This document shows, piece after piece, positions 11,155 to 18,081 of a DNA stretch of 64,000 bases. The notes beneath the pieces were generated by a model that ran no database searches, was not told the DNA's origin, and saw only the letters and a list, made by a program, of their open reading frames with translations. A program made the translations under genes and the position numbers. Numbering within the stretch: the stretch's first letter is position 1; each line of letters begins with the position of its first letter. Origin of the DNA: Sandaracinaceae bacterium (GTDB lineage: Bacteria > Myxococcota_A > Polyangia > Polyangiales > Sandaracinaceae); the NCBI GenBank assembly GCA_019637095.1, contig JAHBWG010000050.1:1-64000 (forward strand), given 5' to 3'.

Positions 11155-11875
11155 GCGCGGCGCGCTCGCCGCGATCCTGGGGATCGGGCTCGGGGCGTGC
11201 GCGCTGATCACGGACCCGGACGCGCACCTCGGGACCGAGTGCGGAGCGCTGGAGCTCAGCGGCGGCTCCGCCATCACCGAGCCGAGCGAGATGCACCGCC
11301 TCACGACGTTCACCCTCGAGGCGTGGATCAACCCCGCGGAGCGGAGCGACTCGCGGCCTTGGAACATCGCGGCGCTCTGGCGAGAGCTCGGCGTCGCCGG
11401 GAGCTATGGGCTCTTCATCGACGACGCGGGTCACCCCGCGCTCGCGGTCACGTGCGCGGCGACGGACCCGCCCACGGTCACGGCGCACGGCGGCGCGCCC
11501 ATCGGCGCGGGGGTCTGGAGGCACGTCGCCGCCACGTTCGAGCGCGGCACCACGAGGGTGTTCCTCGACGGAGAGCCGAGCGAGGTCATGCTCGCGTGCG
11601 CGTCGCCGCACCCGCTGAATCACGGGTTCCAGCTCGCGCACCACGACCCCGCCGGAGGGACCTCGTTCCGCGGGCTGCTCGACGAGGTGCGTCTCTCGCG
11701 CACCGTGCGCTACGCAGGCACGTTCACGCCGGCGCGCACGTTCGAGCCGGACGGCGACACCATGCTCCTGTTCCAGTTCGAGGAGGCGGATCGAGTCCGA
11801 GATGGGTCCGTCCATGCGCTCGACGCGACGCCGGTCGGGTCGGTCGCGCTCACCCGCGCATGCCGCCCGCGCTGA
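11141..11875 (+). CDS. LamG/concanavalin-like lipoprotein
   Basis: 244 residues. A lipoprotein signal (AAILGIGLGACAL) precedes one LamG-type jelly roll. The pattern FTLEAWINP, GVWRHVAATFERGTTRVFLDGEP, then FRGLLDEVRLSRTVRY is typical of the family. Such domains bind carbohydrates or proteins at the cell surface. The gene overlaps the upstream TPR/PEGA gene by 14 bp, suggesting coupled translation. The last codons (VGSVALTRACRPR) lie in a 39-bp segment repeated almost exactly at 14077-14115. Confidence 0.86.
   Translation: MAGSERGALAAILGIGLGACALITDPDAHLGTECGALELSGGSAITEPSEMHRLTTFTLEAWINPAERSDSRPWNIAALWRELGVAGSYGLFIDDAGHPALAVTCAATDPPTVTAHGGAPIGAGVWRHVAATFERGTTRVFLDGEPSEVMLACASPHPLNHGFQLAHHDPAGGTSFRGLLDEVRLSRTVRYAGTFTPARTFEPDGDTMLLFQFEEADRVRDGSVHALDATPVGSVALTRACRPR
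11833..11871. repeat. 39-bp direct repeat, copy 1
   Basis: 36 of 39 bases match 14077-14115 in the same orientation. This copy covers the end of the LamG lipoprotein gene. The two copies bracket the opposite-strand gene 12024-14033. Confidence 0.8.
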
Positions 11876-12023
11876 GCCTTCGACTCCACCCCCACCGCGG
11901 GGCTCCTCGACCGACGCCCATCGCTGCGCGACCGGCGGATCTCGATGTCTTCGGAGGGGCTGTTCCAGCGTCTCCCTCGATGGTGCGCTCCGCCGCGTGC
12001 GCGCTCGATCGATCGACGGAGAG
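11876..12023. other. 148-bp convergent intergenic region, nothing recognised
   Basis: It lies between the ends of the plus-strand LamG gene and the minus-strand discoidin lipoprotein gene. I see no convincing terminator hairpin with a T-run and no small ORF with a ribosome binding site. Confidence 0.4.
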
Positions 12024-14033
12024 TCAGGGGACCTCGATGTCGCCGAGGTCGAGCGCTTGGCGGGGGCGCATGCGCTCGCAGCAAGTCGGGCGCGAGGCGA
12101 CATACCAGCGGTCGCGCGCGCCGCGGGGCGCGGTGAGATAGAGGACGGCGTCCTCCGGCAGCCGCCACACGTCGAAGCGCCCGTCGGGGCCGGTGACGGC
12201 CCAGCCGCGCGCGCCCGCCGACAGCTCGCACGGGTTCGTCGCGCCGGTGCCGAGCGATCCGCGGATCGGGTCGGAGCAGAGGTAGATGCGCGCGCCGGCG
12301 ATGGGCTCGCCGCCGCGCACGAGCCGCCCGCGCAGGTGGCCGCTCGCCGGCGTCGCCTCCGGGAGCGTCGCGACGGTGCCCACCGCGGCCACTCGGCCGA
12401 CGGAGGCGCGCGCGAGCTCGCGGATCGATCCCGCCTCGTAGAAGCGCTCGACGCGGGCGAGGTCCGGCGCGAGCGCGGCGATGCCCGCCTCGTTCGTGAT
12501 CCACAGCCGCCCCGCTCCGTCCCACGCGAGCGCGCTCGAGGTGCGGGAGGGAACGCCCATGGCCGACAGCTCGATCGAGCGCGCCGCGCCGCCCGGGAGC
12601 CTGACGACGATCCGGCCGCCGTTCGGCCCGACCGCGAGCGTGCCGTCGCCGCGGTAGGCAGCGGTGAACCACACCCGACCGAATTCGGCGGGTGCGTCGA
12701 TCTCCGTCGCCGTCCACGTCTCGCCGCTGCGCTCGAGGACACCGCCCGCGTGCAGCACCGCCACGCCGCGCGGCGCGGGCACGACCGCGAACGGCCTCGA
12801 CGCTCCCGGCGGCGCCACCGGAGCGAACGCCGCGCCGGCGCGGCGCAGCACACGCCCGCTCACGACGACCCACGGCGCGCCGTCCGGATCGATCGCGAGT
12901 GATTCCAGCGCGCCGCCGCCGAGCTCCGCGAGCGTCGTGACCGACCACGCGGTGCCGTCCCAGACGCCGAGGCCGTGCACCGCGCGCACCCAGATCCGTC
13001 CGTCCGCGAGCGGCAGGATCTCGACCGGCTGTCGGAGCACGGGATCGAGCGCGATCGCCGCTCCGCCGCTCACGCGCTCGAGCGTCGGCCGCACCGGATC
13101 GCCGGCCGCCGCGTACACGGTGCCGTCGGGGCCGACGGCGAAGGACGAGCGCTCGAGGCCCATGCGCCGCCACCGCCCGTCGGCGTCGAGCCGCGCGAGA
13201 CCGTCGCTTCCGCCGTCCTCCGCCGTGAGCGCGACGTACACGGCGTCGCCCGCCACGCCCGGGGCGGCCGTGCTCGGAGTCGCCGCCGGCGCAGCGGGGG
13301 CGTCCGCGCCCGGCGGCAGCGCGCCCACCGCCGTGCGCGGCGACGTGCCGCCTGGCGTGGCGCCCGGCGCGCGGCCCATCAGGCGCAGCTCCGAGATGCA
13401 GGTCTCCCTCCAGTCCGCGCGCGCGCCGGCCACGACGGAGGCGATCTCGATGCGATACGTGCCTCCGGGCCCGCTGACGGGGATCGACTGCAGCTCGCGC
13501 GACTCGACGTCGAGATCGAAGGCGCCGAGCTCGACGCCGTCGCGCAGGACGCGTACGCGCGAGACGCGGTGGTTGCCCGCGAAGAGCTCGGCCGAGCGGG
13601 TGAAGCCCACCGTCATCTCGATCGACGTCACGCTCGCGCTCTGCGGCACGCGCACGTCGATCCACGCGCCGGCGAGATCCTCGCTGCGCGAGTTCCACGC
13701 CGTCGCCGGGTCGCCGTCGACGAGGCGCGCGACCTGCGCCTCCTCGTCGCGGTACGCCGACGAGACGGCCACCGACGAAACCACCGCGTGCAGGAGGTCG
13801 ATCCGTTCGCCGGGGTCCGCCGGCGCCGCCGCGAGAGGCGTGGCCGCCTCGCTCGGCGGCGCGGCGATCGACTCGGCCAGCCCCGGCTCGGGCGCCGGTC
13901 CGGGCTCGGGCGCGGGCCCGGACACCGGCCCTGGCTGCGGCAGCGGCCCCGGCGCCGGATCCTCACCGCCGCACGACGCCGCGACGATCGCCGACACCAG
14001 CACCCACCCCCGAGCGCGCGCGAGCCTGCCCAT
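12024..14033 (-). CDS. lipoprotein with discoidin-like and beta-propeller regions
   Basis: 669 residues. A signal peptide ends in a lipobox (SAIVAASCGG), followed by a Pro/Gly/Glu repeat linker (PEPGPAPEPG). Residues about 85-215 (AQVARLVDGDPATAWNSRSEDLAGAWIDVRVP) match the F5/8-C/NADase-type galactose-binding fold. Residues about 245-560 form repeated beta-blade segments of two-component-regulator or NHL propeller style (SFAVGPDGTVYAAAGD, ESLAIDPDGAPWVVVSG). The C-terminus (HLRGRLVRGGEPIAGARIYLC... GPDGRFDVWRLPE) resembles a carboxypeptidase-regulatory-like domain. Likely a surface-exposed binding protein; the ligand is unknown. It is a single gene flanked by 39-bp direct repeats, so it may have arrived as a unit. 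Confidence 0.85.
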   Translation of the reverse strand: MGRLARARGWVLVSAIVAASCGGEDPAPGPLPQPGPVSGPAPEPGPAPEPGLAESIAAPPSEAATPLAAAPADPGERIDLLHAVVSSVAVSSAYRDEEAQVARLVDGDPATAWNSRSEDLAGAWIDVRVPQSASVTSIEMTVGFTRSAELFAGNHRVSRVRVLRDGVELGAFDLDVESRELQSIPVSGPGGTYRIEIASVVAGARADWRETCISELRLMGRAPGATPGGTSPRTAVGALPPGADAPAAPAATPSTAAPGVAGDAVYVALTAEDGGSDGLARLDADGRWRRMGLERSSFAVGPDGTVYAAAGDPVRPTLERVSGGAAIALDPVLRQPVEILPLADGRIWVRAVHGLGVWDGTAWSVTTLAELGGGALESLAIDPDGAPWVVVSGRVLRRAGAAFAPVAPPGASRPFAVVPAPRGVAVLHAGGVLERSGETWTATEIDAPAEFGRVWFTAAYRGDGTLAVGPNGGRIVVRLPGGAARSIELSAMGVPSRTSSALAWDGAGRLWITNEAGIAALAPDLARVERFYEAGSIRELARASVGRVAAVGTVATLPEATPASGHLRGRLVRGGEPIAGARIYLCSDPIRGSLGTGATNPCELSAGARGWAVTGPDGRFDVWRLPEDAVLYLTAPRGARDRWYVASRPTCCERMRPRQALDLGDIEVP

Positions 14034-14076
14034 GCTCTGGACCTCCGCGCGCGATGATACTCGGTCCCGCGTCGGA

Positions 14077-14115
14077 GGTCGGGTCGGTCGCGTTCACCCG
14101 CGCACGGCGCCCGCG
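14077..14115. repeat. 39-bp direct repeat, copy 2
   Basis: 36 of 39 bases match 11833-11871. In the aligned frame it would encode VGSVAFTRARRPR, close to the LamG C-terminus VGSVALTRACRPR. It therefore looks like a leftover end of a LamG-type gene in the gap between two minus-strand genes. Confidence 0.75.
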
Positions 14116-14121
14116 CAGGCC

Positions 14122-14886
14122 TCAGGCGCCTGCTCCGACGATCACGGCGGCGTCGAGCGCCCGCACCGCGCCGCCGCGCCCGCGGCTGAGGTAGGGGGCG
14201 CGCGCGAGGCGCGTCACGACCAGGCCGGCCGGCTCGAAGAAGCCCTCGACGAGCTCGGCGAGCGACGCCTCGAAGTCCTCGCCGCGGCCGGGGAGCGGCT
14301 CGTCCGGATCGACGGTGCCGCCGCCGCGGTCGACGTGCGGGCGCGCGGGCAGCGGCACGCTCGCGACGAGCACGCCGCCGGGCTCGAGCAGACGCAGCGA
14401 AGCGCAGAGGAGCGAGCGCGGGCGCTCGCAGCGATCGAGCACGTTCGACAGCGCGATCGCGTCGAAGCGACCGAGCGCGGGCGGGACCTCGCGCGCGAGG
14501 TCGACGACGTGGCACGCGAAGCCGAGGCGACGCAGCCGCCTCGCGAGCGCGCGCGAGACCTCGGTCGTGACGATCTCGGAGACGACGGCGCGCGCGTGCA
14601 CCGTGACGTGGCCGGCGCCCGCCCCGACGTCGAGGAGGCGGCGGCGCGCTTCGCCCAGGAGATCGCGCCACGAGGCCTCGCCATAGAGCGCCATCGGGTG
14701 CGTGCCGAGCAGGCCGTCCGCGTCGAAGTCGCTGACCACGCGGCGGAGCGCGCCGTGGAGGGCGGCCCGCACGGCGCCGTGGCCGCGCCGCTCGCGCGCG
14801 AACGCCTCGACGTGAGCATCCTCGGGGAGCGGCCGGACGAGCCGCGCGAGCCGCGCAGGCAAGCGCTCTCGCCGCAGCTCTCTCAC
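14122..14886 (-). CDS. DREV/METTL9-family methyltransferase (putative protein-histidine methyltransferase)
   Basis: 254 residues. The GTG at 14886 is chosen because it overlaps the DUF99 stop codon (GTGA). The SAM site is LLDVGAGAG (84-92). Beyond a generic class I fold it carries the block pattern that, from memory, marks DREV/METTL9: DFDADGLLG (53-61), SNVLDRCERPRSLL (147-160), LEPGGVLVASVPLPARPHV (167-185), then PYLSRG (231-236) and LDAAVIV near the end. Animal METTL9 makes 1-methylhistidine in HxH motifs of zinc-related proteins. It is the last gene of a three-gene minus-strand run that diverges from an SmtB-like sensor and an HxH-rich protein. The family call is strong; histidine specificity and substrate are inference. 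Confidence 0.85.
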   Translation of the reverse strand: MRELRRERLPARLARLVRPLPEDAHVEAFARERRGHGAVRAALHGALRRVVSDFDADGLLGTHPMALYGEASWRDLLGEARRRLLDVGAGAGHVTVHARAVVSEIVTTEVSRALARRLRRLGFACHVVDLAREVPPALGRFDAIALSNVLDRCERPRSLLCASLRLLEPGGVLVASVPLPARPHVDRGGGTVDPDEPLPGRGEDFEASLAELVEGFFEPAGLVVTRLARAPYLSRGRGGAVRALDAAVIVGAGA

Positions 14887-15446
14887 GCGCCGCCGCGGCT
14901 CCGACCGCGCGCGAGCGCCCCCGCGATCAGGTGCGCGAGGCGGATCGGCTCGGGCAAGAGACCTTGCACCCTCGAGTCGCGGAGCAGGCGCGCCGCCGCC
15001 GCGGCGCTCAGGCCCGCGCGCTGGACCCACACGCCCTCGATCGGCTCCATCGGCCCGGCGCGCTCGATCAGCCGCCACTTGCGGGCGCCGCCCGGCACCC
15101 GCGTCGCGAGCGCGCGGCGGATCGCCGCGAGGTCGGGGGCCCTGCGGGTGACGACGAGGACCGGCCGCGCGAGCCGCTCGGCGAGCGCGTGCAGGTCGAT
15201 CACGTTGAACCCCGCGAGCGCGATCCCGTCGAGCAAGACGGCTTGCACATGCTCACGAAACGGCGAGCCCTCGAGCAGCGACGCGACGCGATCCGTCGCG
15301 TTCGCTCCGTCGCGGCGGGCCGCGCCGACGACGACTCCGTCGAGGCGGTGTCGCGTCAGCACGGTGCCCACGATCGGCACGTCGCCGCGGTGCCCCCGCG
15401 CGAACGGCGCGTCGTCGACGCCGAGGAGGTTCGAGAGCGCGCGCAC
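14883..15446 (-). CDS. DUF99 family protein (endonuclease V-like fold)
   Basis: 187 residues with a GTG start directly adjacent to the preceding stop codon. The family pattern is clear: LLGVDDAPF near the N-terminus, VPIVGTVLTRHRLDGVVVG, LLDGIALAGFNVIDL, and RPVLVVTRRAPDLAAIRRAL. DUF99 is found mainly in archaea, with scattered bacteria, and is structurally related to endonuclease V; its activity is not established. It overlaps the methyltransferase gene by 4 bp and abuts the oxidoreductase gene, so the three are almost surely co-transcribed. Confidence 0.88.
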   Translation of the reverse strand: MRALSNLLGVDDAPFARGHRGDVPIVGTVLTRHRLDGVVVGAARRDGANATDRVASLLEGSPFREHVQAVLLDGIALAGFNVIDLHALAERLARPVLVVTRRAPDLAAIRRALATRVPGGARKWRLIERAGPMEPIEGVWVQRAGLSAAAAARLLRDSRVQGLLPEPIRLAHLIAGALARGRSRGGA

Positions 15447-16547
15447 TCAGCCTCGCGGGTGCACCACGACGCCGCCGACCACGCGGCTCTCCCACTTCGC
15501 CTTCAGCGCGTCGAGCACCGAGTCGAACGGAAACGCCGCGCCGACGCGGGGCGTGATCTTGCCCGCCTCCGCCCACGCCATGACGCGGTCGCGACGATCC
15601 GCGCGCATGCGCGGGTCGCGGTGGGCCGAGATCGCGGCCGGGCACCCGCGCACGTCGACGCTCTTCATCAGGATGAGGTTCGTCGGCAGGACGTTGACCT
15701 CGGCGGCCCCGCGGCCTCCCTTGCCCTTCGCGACCGACGGCGTCGCCGCCCAGCCGACGACCAGGAAGCGCGCGCCGAACGCGACGCAGCGCAGGCTCTC
15801 GACGGAGAGCGGCCCGCCGACCGGATCGTAGACGACGTCGACGCCGCGCCCGCCGGTCAGCGCCTTGACGGCGGGGCGCAGCGCCGCGAGGTCGCTCGTG
15901 TCGAGGACGTGGTCGGCGCCCTCCTCGCGGACCGCCTCGAGCTTGTCGGCGGAGCGGCCGGTGGCGATCACGGTCGCGCCGGCGAGCTTCGCGAGGTGCA
16001 CGGCGGCGAGCCCCGTCGTGCCCGACGCGCCGTGCACGAGCACCACGTCGCCCGCGCGCACGTCGCCGCGGTGGAAGAGGCAGTGGTACGCCGTCTCGTA
16101 CGCGCCGAGCAGCACGCTCGCCTGATCGAACGAGAGCGGCGCGGGCTTGGGCAGCACCGCCTCGCGGGGCGCGACCGCGTACGTCGCGAGCCCGCCCCAG
16201 CGCCGATACGCGCCGAGCGAGCGCGGGCCGGTGAGGAGGCCGTCCACGATCACCGCGTCACCGACCTCGACGCCGCGCGCCGCCTCGCCGCGCCACGCGA
16301 TCGTGCCCGCGTACTCCATGCCCGGCGTGTACGGCGGCTCGGGGACGTGCTGGTACTGGCCGCTCGTCATCAAGAGATCGACCCAGCCCACGCCCGCCGA
16401 CTCGACGGCGACGATCACGTCGCCGGGCGCGAGCGAGGCCGGATCGGGCGGCTCCTGCGGCTCGAGCGCGAGGTGGTGCTCGATCGCGTCGAGCGGCGTC
16501 GGTGCGAGCTCGCGCAAGACCGCGCGGCGACCCATCGGGAGCGACAT
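15447..16547 (-). CDS. MDR-family NAD(P)-dependent oxidoreductase, quinone reductase-like
   Basis: 366 residues. It has a GroES-like N-terminal domain (PPYTPGMEYAGTI) and a Rossmann NAD(P) site (LVHGASGTTGLAAVHLAKLAGATVIATGRS). The catalytic-zinc cysteines of alcohol dehydrogenases are missing, so it groups with zinc-independent quinone oxidoreductases. Such enzymes reduce quinones or enones with NADPH; the substrate here is unknown. It is the first gene of the minus-strand run with DUF99 and the METTL9-like gene. Its start is 51 bp from the divergent SmtB-like gene, so the inverted repeat at 16580-16601 could influence both directions. Confidence 0.88.
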   Translation of the reverse strand: MSLPMGRRAVLRELAPTPLDAIEHHLALEPQEPPDPASLAPGDVIVAVESAGVGWVDLLMTSGQYQHVPEPPYTPGMEYAGTIAWRGEAARGVEVGDAVIVDGLLTGPRSLGAYRRWGGLATYAVAPREAVLPKPAPLSFDQASVLLGAYETAYHCLFHRGDVRAGDVVLVHGASGTTGLAAVHLAKLAGATVIATGRSADKLEAVREEGADHVLDTSDLAALRPAVKALTGGRGVDVVYDPVGGPLSVESLRCVAFGARFLVVGWAATPSVAKGKGGRGAAEVNVLPTNLILMKSVDVRGCPAAISAHRDPRMRADRRDRVMAWAEAGKITPRVGAAFPFDSVLDALKAKWESRVVGGVVVHPRG

Positions 16548-16562
16548 GGGCCAGAGCGTAGC

Positions 16563-16590
16563 TTGACTCTGGCAGAACTCAGTTCATGAT
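16563..16590 (+). promoter_or_regulatory. predicted sigma70-type promoter of the SmtB-like gene
   Basis: TTGACT (16563-16568, 5/6 to consensus) and CATGAT (16585-16590, 4/6) are 16 bp apart. A start site about 7 bp further on would be near 16597, only about 2 nt from the ATG at 16599, giving a nearly leaderless mRNA. No Shine-Dalgarno is seen, which agrees. A small dyad, CCAGAG/CTCTGG (16551-16556 and 16567-16572), overlaps the -35 box. Confidence 0.5.
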
Positions 16591-16601
16591 TCGATGAAAT
16601 G
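16580..16601. promoter_or_regulatory. inverted-repeat operator for the SmtB-like repressor
   Basis: The site is CAGTTCAT-N6-ATGAAATG; the arms match at 7 of 8 positions, with a perfect TTCAT/ATGAA core. It overlaps the predicted -10 box and the start codon. SmtB/ArsR operators are imperfect inverted repeats containing TGAA/TTCA with about 6 bp between half sites, so size and composition fit, though the half sites face the other way. Autorepression is the likely role. Confidence 0.55.
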
Positions 16602-16949
16602 ACGGACCGAGGAATCGACTGCGGCCACGACCACGCGCCCCGCGCGGTCGCGCTCTCGGACGACGCCACGCTCGAGCGGGCGGCGGCGATCCTCGGCGCG
16701 ATGGGCGACCCGGCGCGCCTGCGGCTGCTCGAGCGGCTCGCGAAGGGCGGCGAGCACTGCGTGAGCGAGCTCGCCGAGGCGGCGGGCGCGGGGATGTCCA
16801 CCGTGAGCCAGCGGCTGCGCGTGCTGCACGAGCGACACCTCGTCATCCGCCGCCGCGAAGGGAAGCACGTGCACTACGAGCTCGCCGACGATCACGTCGC
16901 CGAGCTGGTCCTGGCGGCGTTGGACCACGCCGCCGAACAGAGAGGATGA
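16599..16949 (+). CDS. ArsR/SmtB-family metal-responsive repressor, zinc-type site
   Basis: 116 residues. A winged helix-turn-helix includes CVSELAEAAGAGMSTVSQRLRVL and REGKHVHYEL. The C-terminal helix has D97-x-H99-x10-H110-x2-E113, the exact spacing of the SmtB/CzrA alpha5 zinc site (D104, H106, H117, E120 in SmtB). C54 sits at the SmtB C61 position, and the N-terminus offers C8, H10 and H12, so an alpha3N-like site is also possible. This makes it a probable zinc-responsive repressor. It overlaps the histidine-rich gene by 4 bp (ATGA) and most likely represses its own operon when metal-free. Confidence 0.93.
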   Translation: MTDRGIDCGHDHAPRAVALSDDATLERAAAILGAMGDPARLRLLERLAKGGEHCVSELAEAAGAGMSTVSQRLRVLHERHLVIRRREGKHVHYELADDHVAELVLAALDHAAEQRG

Positions 16950-17302
16950 GTACGATGAGCCACACCCCCCACGACGGCCCCCACGACCACACGCACGGCC
17001 CCGGCTGCGGGCACCCCGCGATCGAGCACGACGGCCACGTCGACTACTTGCACGACGGGCACCTGCACCACCCGCATGGCGACCACGTCGACGACCACCG
17101 CCTCGCGGTGAGCTCGGACAACCCCGCCGACTGCACGCCGAGCCACGACTGCGGCGCGCACGGCGACGAGCACGCGCACGGTCCCGGCTGCGGGCACCCG
17201 TCCGTCCCGCACGGCGACCACGTCGACTACCTCGTCGATGGCCACCTGCACCACCCGCACGGAGATCACTGCGACGATCACGGCGCGGTCAGCGCCGGGT
17301 GA
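16946..17302 (+). CDS. histidine-rich metal-binding protein with internal duplication
   Basis: 118 residues, 28 of them histidine (24%), with no signal peptide or membrane segment, so probably cytoplasmic. It consists of two copies of a roughly 40-residue unit (about 13-51 and 74-112). Each carries GPGCGHP, then GDHVDYL or DGHVDYL, then DGHLHHPHGDH. HxH motifs include H13-D-H15, H15-T-H17 and H76-A-H78. The gene overlaps the SmtB-like repressor gene, so it is presumably induced by the same metal. A role as zinc buffer, sponge or chaperone is inference. The small central residue in HTH and HAH suits METTL9-type methylation. The start could also be the ATG at 16955. Confidence 0.9.
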   Translation: MSTMSHTPHDGPHDHTHGPGCGHPAIEHDGHVDYLHDGHLHHPHGDHVDDHRLAVSSDNPADCTPSHDCGAHGDEHAHGPGCGHPSVPHGDHVDYLVDGHLHHPHGDHCDDHGAVSAG

Positions 17303-17390
17303 TCGAGCGCGCGCGCCGGCGGTCGGAGGTGGGCCGCGGGCGCCCGCGCGCCTCGCGTCGGTCCCGCGTTCGGCGCGGCGCGACACCCGA

Positions 17391-17459
17391 GATCCCGAAC
17401 AAGGACGGGAGGCGGGCAGACCCGGAGACGGAGGAGAGTGCGCCCGCGAAGCGGGCGCG
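17391..17459. terminator. bidirectional terminator region with repeated element
   Basis: It lies between converging genes. One hairpin is GATCCCG with CGGGA (17391-17410). A second is GCGCCCGC (17440-17447), loop GAA, GCGGGCGC (17451-17458), preceded by GGAGGAGAGTGC (17430-17441). The second part recurs at 49399-49454, also between converging genes, with a compensated base-pair change. The rest of 17303-17507 holds nothing I recognise. Confidence 0.6.
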
Positions 17460-17507
17460 GATCGCGGGCGCGCAGCTCGAGAGAGCGAGGCGGGCGCGGA
17501 TCTCGGC

Positions 17508-18071
17508 TCACAGCATCATGCCGTCGATCACGTCGACGTGCGGCGGATAGGCGGGCGCGCTCCGCGCGCGCTTGGCCTCGGTGAGCCGGCGCTGCTCCGC
17601 CGAAGGTCCGCCGTCCTGTGACGCCGCGAGCTCGGCGGCGGGGACGGCGCGCGACTCCGGCTGCGGCGGCGCGGGCGCGTCGAGCGCGACGGGGTCCATC
17701 GGCGGGCCCACGCTCGGGCCGGCCTCGAGCGCGATCTCCTCGGGGGCGCCGCCTCCGGAGGCGCTGCACCCGAGCGTGAGCGCGGCGGCGAGCACCACCG
17801 GGCCAGCCCAGCGGGGCGCGGCGGCGGTCTCGGGCACGAACCACGGCTCCCCCGTCTCGCGGTCGACGGCGAGCCGCCCGCACACCGGGCCGACGAGGCC
17901 GCGGCGCACCGCCTCGGCGCGCGCCCGCGTCATCGACGAGAAGTCGATCAGCGTCCGATCGCAGCGCGCGCAGTGCCGGCCCTCGGGGCGCGGCGCCATC
18001 TCTTCCCACGGCTCGGGGCACGGCGAGGGGATGCGGAAGTCCACGGCGACTCCGACCTCGCGCGAGGTCAC
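17508..18071 (-). CDS. membrane protein with N-terminal four-cysteine domain
   Basis: 187 residues. The N-terminal domain reads CPEPWEEMAPRPEGRHCARC, then LIDFS and VCGRL, with C18, C34, C37 and C64. The same 'C-x3-W-x-x-M ... GRHCxxC ... DFS ... VCGR' pattern occurs at the N-termini of some TonB-like proteins in Bacteroidetes and may bind metal. A hydrophobic segment at about 88-103 ends in a lipobox-like LTLGC, followed by a Pro/Ala-rich tail. Because the Cys domain precedes the helix it probably stays in the cytoplasm. The gene starts 10 bp after the stop of the XRE regulator, so the two are likely co-transcribed. Confidence 0.68.
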   Translation of the reverse strand: MTSREVGVAVDFRIPSPCPEPWEEMAPRPEGRHCARCDRTLIDFSSMTRARAEAVRRGLVGPVCGRLAVDRETGEPWFVPETAAAPRWAGPVVLAAALTLGCSASGGGAPEEIALEAGPSVGPPMDPVALDAPAPPQPESRAVPAAELAASQDGGPSAEQRRLTEAKRARSAPAYPPHVDVIDGMML

Positions 18072-18081
18072 GCGCCTTGGG

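Noticed and set aside
12664-15831. 1055-codon open frame on the plus strand
   Set aside because: It crosses four minus-strand genes that have clear family matches, and is itself Ser/Arg/Ala-rich with no motif.
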